Assembly (NCBI GenBank): GCA_037178625.1
Contig: CM074138.1
Span: 2,108,001-2,172,000 of the forward strand
Direction: 5' to 3'
Origin: Skeletonema tropicum
Taxonomy: Eukaryota > Bacillariophyta > Thalassiosirophyceae > Thalassiosirales > Thalassiosiraceae
DNA length: 64,000 nt
A program made the translations under genes and the position numbers. The stretch's first letter is position 1. Each line of letters opens with the position of its first letter. Below, in pieces: positions 40,639-49,286 of this stretch. Below the pieces are notes generated by a model. That model searched no databases, was not told where the DNA came from, and saw only the letters and a program-made list of their open reading frames with translations.

Positions 40639-41442
40639 GTTATCTCGAAGTCTCAGCTCATACATACATCAAAGTACATAATCATAGATACCACCTACAC
40701 AAATCACTGCTTTCACCCTCGCTCGCCTCCGCCCCATCATCCCAACCAACCTTCGCTGAGTAGAGATAACCGAGACCTGTAGTGTGGCCGAGAGAGGCAA
40801 TCTCGACTGTCGGCGCGAATGATGCAATATTACATCAACTTCACGACGCATAAATCGCCGCTGATGGTAGGTCAAATAGTAATCTGGAGCGCCCACAAGA
40901 CCAAAATTTTATGCAGATTTCAATTTTGCGCTCCACGGGCTGGTAGATGCAACGGTCGCTTTCGTATTATTACATAGTTACGATGCTTATGATTTTGCAC
41001 ATTTTTCACCACCTCGCTTCACTATCATCCACTTATAGTGCACAAATGCCATTCCATAGCAGTTTATCAATCAAATACTATTTAGAATGCGTCAACATAT
41101 ATTTATTTATGTGCAAATTAAACAAATATTAATCAATAACAATCATCGTCATTTCCTTCTTGGTGGCATGCACCCCGTATCATCCCAAGGGAAGTCTTCT
41201 TCGTACAACTCTTCAGGTACAGTGCAAGTGTCCCAAACTTTGACGTTGTTGTCTCTCATCGCTCTTCCATTAACGTCTCTTGTAATCACTAATTGATGAT
41301 ATTGCCTCCAAGCATCATCTGCATACTCCCTACCACATTTCCTACATCACATCTTTGATTTCTTTCTTTTCCTTGGCTGGGGCACGGCAGTAGCAGGCTT
41401 GGGCTCATCTGCATCACCATCATAGTTTGTTACAGTTATTTG

Positions 41443-42223
41443 CTAGTCCTCAGTATCCATTGTATCCGTAAAGGGCTGCGCAACTGCCGGCATTTCAAGT
41501 TGACCAAACTCGGGAAGATACGTGACAGCTGTAGCTCGATTGATGTGCTTATCGTGCAACACTGTGATAGCCGGAGTGTGAGGACGAAGAGTGGCTGCCT
41601 CTACCGCCCTCCTCTTCATAGATTTATAGGCATTCTGAAGATGACTGGCTCTTTTGTACGTCAATGTTGGCTTGGAATCACCAAGAGTATCGACCCAGCT
41701 GTTCCAACTTGTAGCGAAGTCAGACCATCTTATTCCAGAGTAGTTATCGGCTTCATCTGTTCCTCCCTGGAAGTTACCGCCATTGTCTTTAAAGTATTCC
41801 CATTCGTCGTTTGAGCGCATTCTCTCTGTCGATCGATTTCTCCCAGTGAGTTTCGACAACCAACTCAAGAAGTATATCGAGGGCAGCCTCCACTCCAGCA
41901 TCAAGTCCATCATCGGAGAGATCATCCGCAGCTGCTGCTGCCATTCTGTCGAGCTCATCATCTACATCGGAATCGTCACCAACCTGGCTTGGCGCTTGTG
42001 TGGTATTGATAATGCCAAAGGACTTACCAGTGCACTGTAATGACTTCGATGATAAGTACCCTCTCCGGAGCGTCGACGTCTCCTGCCCTGGCGTCTCCGC
42101 CATGCATCGCATGTCATTTGTGGCCGGCCGGCGAGTTTTCTCCTCTTTTTTTCTCCCCTTTTTTCGCCCCCAAATTTCAAATTTGTTGAAGCCCACAGCC
42201 TGAAAAAATTGCCACCAACACAT
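41443..42223 (-). pseudogene. Broken gene remnant, probably mobile-element derived
   Basis: Two minus-strand frames overlap at 41789-41961. The upstream one (to 42223) carries SQVGDDSDVDDELDRMAAAA and an acidic helix. The downstream one (from the ATG near 41820, MRSNDEWEYFKDNGGNF) carries WSDFATSWNSWVDTLGDSKP and AYKSMKRRAVEAATLRP, then ends in TMDTED. Joining needs a frameshift or unseen intron. I do not recognise the family. Its 5' end shows TGTGTTGGTGGCA(A)TTTTTT, also at the 5' end of the retroelement fragment at 42463-42950. Confidence 0.4.
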
Positions 42224-42462
42224 ATCATATCACTTAGGAAATTAGGTAAATGTTGCATTATCGCTACCTAGACATCATTGAACCAACAATTGGAGTCTTC
42301 ATACGCCGAGGGCAGAACCAAACAGCGTCGCAGTCGGGACCACGGGAGAGGGTTGTCTCTCCTAAAAAGCCCGGGATATATTGACGTGGATGTCAATAAG
42401 CCTGTATAGGCGAGATATACAAATACAAGTATTTGCACGAGAGTATAAGCATATACCCATCT

Positions 42463-42950
42463 CTATCCGTGGTTGTTTTGACCGCGTCGAAGTGCTGCCT
42501 GAGCCCGCTGGCGACGTATCAAGAAGGCTTCACGTGCCGCTTTTACTGAAAGCAGCCAATAAGCCTGGTGTTCACCAGAAGTTGTTTCGAGATCATCGAG
42601 ATTGATTTCCATCAAATATTTATCCTCCTCTCCAAGCCCTTCTAAGCCCATCTCTTGCTGCTCCTCTATAGCTATTTGTAGCTCCTCCTTCCTCTCTAAC
42701 GCAAGCATACCCGAAATTTTATCATGAATCAAGAAATTCCTCACCAGCCACTGTCCATGGGTCATCTCCATCAGCTTGATTGAGAAGCTCTGTGCCCATT
42801 TTGCGCCCGAAAGATAGCTGCCCTCCAGACGACGATGTGTCTCTTGAATCGTACAGAACTCCTTGGATATCATTCCTTCCATAAACCGCCGCCATCCAAT
42901 CTTATCTTGTGAACGTGCCAACTTCCGCAGTATCGGGTCATGATCGCTAG
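42463..42950 (-). pseudogene. Fragment related to ORF3 of the LINE
   Basis: About 160 residues on the minus strand line up by eye with ORF3 of the element at 2576-11143 (residues about 410-545). Examples are DKIGWRRFMEGMISKEF against DRIGWRNVMEGKVSKEF, MTHGQWLVRNFLIHDK against LTHTQWICRNLTKHHR, and LETTSGEHQAYWLLSVKAAR against YGKPTSELQYWLNAAVASR. It lacks RNase H and the protease. It is therefore a truncated copy of a different, related element, or a domain shared with host proteins. A run of 17 A bases at 42957-42973 (plus strand) lies just upstream. Confidence 0.55.
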
Positions 42951-42990
42951 CAATGCAAAAAAAAAAAAAAAAATGCCACCAACACAATGG

Positions 42991-44899
42991 TACAATGGTA
43001 GTACTACCCTCTAACAACACTATTCAGTTGAGTTATTTTTTACATCGCTTGGTTCTAAAATCATCGGCTGCCGCCCCCCAGCATCGCCATGGTGCTCATT
43101 GACGTGCATTTCTATAGGAGCACGAAAACAGTTAATGCAAAGATCTGTACGAAGGTGCGGGCAAATAATGATGACCATTCGGATCTTCTGCTGACTGTTG
43201 TGAAGAAGGGTGTCAAAAAGCTCTTTGAAAAGGAAGGAAAAGATGTGACTGGACGATGCTCTAGATGCCGCCATCGGGCGCTATTGAGACAATCACTTGC
43301 AGACGCGCCAAATTTTGACCTCGCAATACCATACAACTCCAGCGGAAAGCGGAAGCAATATCGACTCCAGAACTTACTTATGCAGCAGCTGACAACCCAT
43401 TTAATCATAATCACTCTCGATATCATCTTTGGAAAGCGTAGCTAATCAGAAGTACGAGGAAATTGCTCTGAAAGTTCATGCTCGTTTTTTCAGCACTCTC
43501 TCCGATGCCGACACACAACAAAGCAGCGCGCAGCAGTCAGTAGATAGAAATGAACACCACCGAATGGAACGCAACTCACATTATGTCATCGCCGTAGGTT
43601 ACATTGCAGATTCTGCTCGATTTGGGTGAATTTGATCATTGGCTATTCGACAACACTGCACGGTATACAAAAATAGACAAAAATGCAAATAGTTGCGGTT
43701 CACGTAGATGCAGCAAGCAACTACAGCTACAGAGAGAGGACCCGTACTCTAGCAGCCACCGAAATTTCCTGCAGCGATGCTCTTAATTATCACCAGCCTC
43801 GACGCCAAAGACGACAGTGAATGATAATAACAACAATAATGACAACACCAGTAGCAGTGACACTGTAACCAAACATACAAATCACCAGAGAGTAGAAACA
43901 TACAAATCAACTAGCAGTCAAGTGGCAGTAGATAGAAGGTTAAGATGGAAAGCAATTCTAATGTTGGATATGCCAGAGGCAATCAAAATCACTAGCGTAG
44001 CGTATGAAGAAGAGAGGGAGAGATGCCTACACTAGATAATCTAGATTCAGAAAACGATTTGAAATGACAAGGAAACACTTTTCCACATAGATCGACTGGC
44101 ATGACAATCGTTCGACTGGCATGGCAATCAATCATAATCTCGAGGAGGCTTAGAAGAAGACATCTGACACACTGACCACATCCCGTGCATGCCCAACCAG
44201 GACGGATCAGCAGCCGCAATAGAGCATTACTTTGACGGCATCCAAAAAGGTCCAGCATCAGCCGAGTGAAGCAACGAAGCACCACAACTTAGTTGATAGA
44301 ACAACACAAACGAGCAATAGATTTAGAATGTCTTTGGGGTATTTTGCTTGGATGCACAGTGTGGGTCATAGCGTCGCGTGCAACGTGTATGGTACAGATG
44401 GAATGATGTGGTAGTATACCCTCTAATGAGCATGAGGCAATGATGTAAAGCATCGCAAGGCACAGCATGGGGCCCAACAAAGAATGACAGCAATTAGGAT
44501 CGAGCAAAAGCAGGTATAACTAGCTTTAAAGCTAGTGAAATCAAAACAGATCATACATCTACATCCTCCTAACCTTTCTCCTCTTCTTTCCCCCTCCTTT
44601 CCCCTTCCTTTCTTTCCTCTCTTCATGCAGCATTTCAGCTGATCATCAAAAATACACCCAGCCACAGCTATCAGATATCTGCCTCATTTTGGACGAAGGA
44701 AAGTAAGTACTTCCTACCTATGAATGGCACGATAGAGGGAATAACATAGGTCCAAAACAATGACAATGACAAAGAGCATGATACCCTAATTCAGATCGTG
44801 ATATCGGCAGAGATAGAGGTGGTCACATACATATCTATATGATCTTGGTGGTAGTGGTAGAGTGGTAATTTGACTCTGACTATGCTGATTTGGCTAATG
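42991..44899. other. No supportable gene
   Basis: Short frames at 43089-43445 (+) and elsewhere have no family match or splice support. A perfect 18-bp palindrome ACTAGCTTTAAAGCTAGT is at 44519-44536. A pyrimidine run (CTTTCCCCCTCCTTTCC) is near 44590. AACAACAATAATGAC-type low complexity is near 43825. Confidence 0.5.
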
Positions 44900-46300
44900 C
44901 TAATTTGCATCAGAGTCAGGAAGCAACCAATCTGGCTGCCCTTCCTTGGTGGTGTCGCCCTTTTCCACACCATTTCTAACTTTACGCGGCTCTGGCTCTG
45001 GCTGCATCCACCTCTCACCCCAATCATTCCCATCCTCACTCACGTCTTGCTCCAAAAAGCATTGAGCACTCTTTCCTCCCATCATCTTTCCAACTCTACC
45101 ACCAGGACACAAAGTCTTCAACGCATTTTGAACACCCCTATAAGCTTCCTTCCTTTGATACTTCTCGTCAAATATTAACGGAGCATCGTCATAGTAAAAG
45201 TTCTTCACCCACGTGTGTCGATCCGAAAAGCCCCAAAGCCAAATTCCATCAAAAGATGGTTCTGATAGACACGCCGAGAGAATGTCTTGATATATTTGCG
45301 TTTGAGCAGCACTTTTCAATTCGTCATCAGCCGAAGCGGGGAGCTTGCTAATTCTCACATCCATTTCAGAGATATTCACCTTTAATCCTAATTCACCAAT
45401 TCTTCGTATTTGTCGCTTTACCATTGCCGGTGTTGGTGCTCGTTGATGCATGGTCCCCCCAGCGCTAAAGTGGGCTTGCATCCCTGCACCATGAATGGGT
45501 ACTCCTTTCTCTACCAAATCTTTGAGTAAATTGTAGTACCCATCCGCCTTTGCTTGAATAGGTGCCTTCTTGTGCCTACCACTAGTACTACAACCATTTT
45601 TATCATCTAACGCACCACATCCCTCCACCTTGTTATCATTATAAATCAAGAAAGCATCTGGATCCGCCTCATGTGCCCATCGAAAGCATTGCTCAATATA
45701 ATCCGGACCCATCTTACGATAGAATACATTCTCAACCAATGTCCCATCACTTGCGAGGCTCTCGTTCACAACATCCCACATTTTGATACGCCCCTTGAAG
45801 TAATTCATTGTCGTGAATATATGTCGCTTCACTGCCTCGCTTACTTGAGTGGGGGACATTTCTTCCAAGAATGGTGGAGAGGTGACATGCCATACGAGGA
45901 CATGACCTTTGATGTGTAGATTGTGATGAGTTGCAAAGTCGACCATTGCATCGACGTGGGAAAAATCGTATTTACCGAGGTGCATTGTTGGCGGTGATGA
46001 TTGAGAGATTGGTCCAGGTAATGTGTGCACAAGTGGACTCCATTTCAGATGGTGTTCGATGACAATGGAGTTGAATTCGGATAGAATGGTTTGTGTGTAT
46101 TGTGGTAATTCATTTGTGGGTGTTGTCGCTGGATCGGGAATTTGATGTTGCTCTACAGTTGAAATTGTGGCGCATGGTATGCCCTTATCGTCCTGGTGAT
46201 CATGAAGGAACAAAGGCTTGGGTAGTACGCAAGTGCCAATGTAGACACGTTTGCAGCAGCGTGATGCAATTGATGAAAGTGTTTCGTCGGAGGAGGCCAT
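44900..46300 (-). CDS. GH10 endo-1,4-beta-xylanase-like protein
   Basis: This 466-residue single-exon protein would cleave internal beta-1,4 bonds of xylan with retention. GH10 marks occur in order: HIKGHVLVWHVTSPPFL, WDVVNESL with the acid/base Glu, FLIYNDNKVEG, PIHGAGMQAHF, KVNISEMDVRI with the nucleophile Glu, and FDGIWLWGFSDRHTWV. The ATG at 46298-46300 is the first in frame; upstream codons are open only from a GTG. No signal peptide is visible, so an intracellular or unconventionally exported form is possible. A His/Pro-containing segment precedes the barrel and a ~60-residue tail follows. One arm of the inverted repeat at 46506 begins 206 bp upstream. An aldo-keto reductase lies beyond the other arm. 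Confidence 0.9.
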   Translation of the reverse strand: MASSDETLSSIASRCCKRVYIGTCVLPKPLFLHDHQDDKGIPCATISTVEQHQIPDPATTPTNELPQYTQTILSEFNSIVIEHHLKWSPLVHTLPGPISQSSPPTMHLGKYDFSHVDAMVDFATHHNLHIKGHVLVWHVTSPPFLEEMSPTQVSEAVKRHIFTTMNYFKGRIKMWDVVNESLASDGTLVENVFYRKMGPDYIEQCFRWAHEADPDAFLIYNDNKVEGCGALDDKNGCSTSGRHKKAPIQAKADGYYNLLKDLVEKGVPIHGAGMQAHFSAGGTMHQRAPTPAMVKRQIRRIGELGLKVNISEMDVRISKLPASADDELKSAAQTQIYQDILSACLSEPSFDGIWLWGFSDRHTWVKNFYYDDAPLIFDEKYQRKEAYRGVQNALKTLCPGGRVGKMMGGKSAQCFLEQDVSEDGNDWGERWMQPEPEPRKVRNGVEKGDTTKEGQPDWLLPDSDAN

Positions 46301-46505
46301 CTTCGAGCGCTTGACTCCAATGCTTGATGATATTCGATACACCTATTGGTGCTTTTTATGAACAACTATTATGCTGTTGCTGTGTTTCTGAAGTGAACGG
46401 GAGGAAGATGCATAAGTAGTACAGTGATTGTGCCCATGATGACATGAGCTAAGATTAAGATCAGCTTGAGAGGAAGAAAGGAGGAGGTTGAGGTGTGTAG
46501 AAAAA

Positions 46506-46817
46506 GTAAAATGTTCGTGGGAATAAGTATTATGCCGACCACAAAAGCGTGCCACCCCATCCGTTGAGCGAGAAAGGAATCGACGGATCGAGCTCCAACT
46601 TTTTTTAGATTTTTTTTTTTCAATTTTTGACACAACACATCTATCAGATCGACATGACGCCGGCAATACCCACACCAAATCATGTAGTAATAGCATCCAA
46701 TCAACTCCACAACATAATTCCTGGACCAATTTTCAACGCTGAATCTGATGGTGCAGTCGGCGGTTTGAGATATTCTGAGTCTACGGACGTATCCGTCGTT
46801 ACATTACTGGCATAATT
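46506..46817 (+). repeat. Left arm of an inverted repeat between divergent genes
   Basis: 312 bp from GTAAAATGTTCGTGGG to ATTACTGGCATAATT, matching the reverse complement of 47917-48212 at more than 90% by eye. One ~12-bp gap (GTGGGAATAAGT) lies near the outer end. It includes the TTTTTTTAGATTTTTTTTTT tract and GCCACCCCATCCGTTGAGCG. Confidence 0.9.
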
Positions 46818-47916
46818 TTACCATTACATGTACCACGCTTCCGGCAATGTCGTCGTTATATTTGAAGGCTTTTTCGACGCTCTGTTGCTGATAATACCAT
46901 AACCAATGATCATCACTATTATTCACCTGGATTTGCCGCCGGGGTGGGCTTCGATGTACTGCCGTTTCGAAGCTATCCTTGCTATCTTTCTATTTTGGAG
47001 AAAAGGTGAATATGTTATCCACAACTTCTGTTGGGTGGTTAATGACGCAATAAAATGGATGAGACGACTTATTGGGCAAACACTCATGTTTATATATGTT
47101 ACAAGAGGGAGGAGATCAATAGTTTAGTGTCTTTGATCACTACACTAAGAATGTCAGATCATTATTATTGAAGTCTATGGTGCTCAATAGAAGAATAAGT
47201 CCAAACAACATGCACAATCAGTCGAATTTTTTCATCATTATGGCAATCTTCATAGTAACTATTTTGATAGTATACACTGCTCTCTGATATATAATGAGTC
47301 GTCAATGTGCTGACGCCCCAAATACTTCGAACATAACAACATAGACATGCTATCAACCTAGTCACCCGTACTGTAATTACCCTCCTACGTGATATGATAA
47401 TATATTGTTGTCAAATGTCATATCAAATATGCATGACCAGCGCCTCCCTTCCATTTATAATAATTTGAAGGATTTGAGAACCAAATAATGTTGTCGTTTG
47501 AGCCTTGATATCAATTAAATGAGATGAACTAAGTCCTTGCAACATCTTGATAGCTGAGGTGGTAGTGATCAGAAGCACATTAATTGGAGTGAATACGAGA
47601 AATTTCGCACGAATTACCACCAGCACTCGCGTAGGATAATTATATGAAGGATCTGAAAGGGTGAAACTCCATGACATCGGTGTTGACATGGATTGATTGG
47701 CACTCATAGGTCCTCTGACGCTCGCTCATATTATGACGAATTTTCATTTAGTGACCAATAAGTCGCCACATGCGGATTATGAACACTCTAGCCGAGTAGT
47801 GTACCAATCGATTGTATATTAATTTGGGTGTCGAGAAGATATTTGGGGTTGGTAGACGCATGATTGCTGGTTTATAGTCGTCGTACTTCTTGTAGCAGTA
47901 ATGTATTTTCATTGTG
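46818..47916. other. 1.1 kb interior of the inverted repeat
   Basis: AT-rich sequence without a supported gene. A 94-codon minus-strand frame at 47423-47707 has no recognisable domain. No second inverted pair or transposase motif was seen. Confidence 0.5.
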
Positions 47917-48212
47917 GAATTATGCCAGTAATGTAACGACGGATACGTCCGTAGACTCAGAATATCTCAAACCGCCGACTGCACCATTAGATTCAGCGTT
48001 GAAAATTGGTCTAGGAACTATGTTGTGGTGTTGATTGGATGCTATTACTACATGATTTGGTGTGGGTATTGCCGGCGTCATGTCGATCTGATGTGTTGTG
48101 TCAAAGATTGAAAAAAAAAATCTAAAAAAAGTTGGAGCTCGATCCGTCGATTCCTTTCTCGCTCAACGGATGGGGTGGCACGCTTTTGTGGTCGGTATAA
48201 TAAACATTTTAC
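47917..48212 (-). repeat. Right arm of the inverted repeat between divergent genes
   Basis: The reverse complement of 46506-46817. Its outer end lies 77 bp before the aldo-keto reductase ATG. Confidence 0.9.
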
Positions 48213-48288
48213 GCGCTTCAACACTGCTTCAACATCATCATCTGGTTACGAACATCAACCATGGTACCATGATGTAGCCACACACATC

Positions 48289-49248
48289 ATGACCGACCCC
48301 ACCCTAGTAATATCACCGAATGGATCTCCCATACCACAACTGGCATTCGGGCTGTATAAAGTGCCTGCCAATGAGGAAGGCGAAGCAATAATTTTGGATG
48401 CTGTAAAGGTAAGGCAATCTGGCATAGACATTGCGCCTTACATCTGTATGTTTCTTTGCCAATCTCTTCATTTTCACATCATGTTATCGGACGAATCATC
48501 AATTCCATAGGCCGGCTACCGTCACTTTGACACAGCATCCTACTACGGCAACGAAAAAACACTCGGCAAAGCACTGAAACGCAGTGGAATCCCAAGAGAT
48601 CAATTCTTCATTGTCAGCAAAGTTTGGAATGACGCACAAAAACTTGGACGAGCCGCCGTCCGACAGAGTGTCGAACAGAGCATAGAATACTTACATTTTG
48701 GAGGGTATTACGATTTGTTTTTGATTCATTGGCCCGTACCGAATCATTTTGTGGAGACTTATAGAGAATTGGAATTACTAACCGGCGAAGGGAAAATTCG
48801 GCATGTTGGACTAAGTAACTTTTCGCCATCGGAGTATGAAGAGTTGATGGCACCTCACAATAATATTACAGTTCCTCCGGTTGTGAATCAATTTGAGGTG
48901 TCTCCATTCATGTATCGCCCTCGAGATGTGGAGTACTTTCAGCAGCGGGGGTTGTTAGTAAGTTCGTCGAAGGCACTGCATCGGGGGGACGGATTTGATC
49001 ATCCAACAATCATCGAAATATCCAAACGGCATAATATCACTGCCGCACAAGTGGTATTACGTTGGGGAGTTCAAAAAGGTTTGGTTGTAGTTGCCAAAAC
49101 ATCAAACTTTGGTCGTATGGTTGAGAATAGGGACATTTTACGCTTCTCACTGGGTCAAGAAGAAATGGCAGAGTTAGATGCAATCACGACAGAGGAAGAT
49201 GTGAGCGAAAGGGGAATGCTTGAGAAAGAACGAAAGACTCAAATGTGA
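48289..49248 (+). CDS. Aldo-keto reductase, two exons (aldose/xylose reductase type possible)
   Basis: Exons 48289-48408 and 48511-49248 are joined across GTAAGG...CCATAG in phase 0, giving 285 residues. NADPH-dependent reduction of carbonyls or sugars is the family reaction. The catalytic tetrad is visible: Asp in [13 protein letters not shown], Tyr in the same motif, Lys in FIVSKVW and His in FLIHWPVP. Further family marks are [11 protein letters not shown] and [10 protein letters not shown]. The usual IPKS cofactor motif near the C-terminus is replaced by [17 protein letters not shown]. The ATG at 48289 is the first in frame; the frame is open upstream only from a GTG. Substrate is not deducible. 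The divergent GH10 neighbour makes a pentose-directed role attractive. Confidence 0.88.
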
Positions 49249-49286
49249 AGCAAAGGTTGATATTCCTATGATTACTTATGAACATC

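Noticed and set aside
43089..43445. 118-codon plus-strand frame with CSRCRHRALL
   Set aside because: No family, no splice support and ordinary composition on the opposite strand; not enough to call a gene.
46343..46729. Overlapping minus-strand frames upstream of the GH10 gene
   Set aside because: They read through the inverted-repeat arm and its T-tract; their sequence simply mirrors the frames at 48120-48210.
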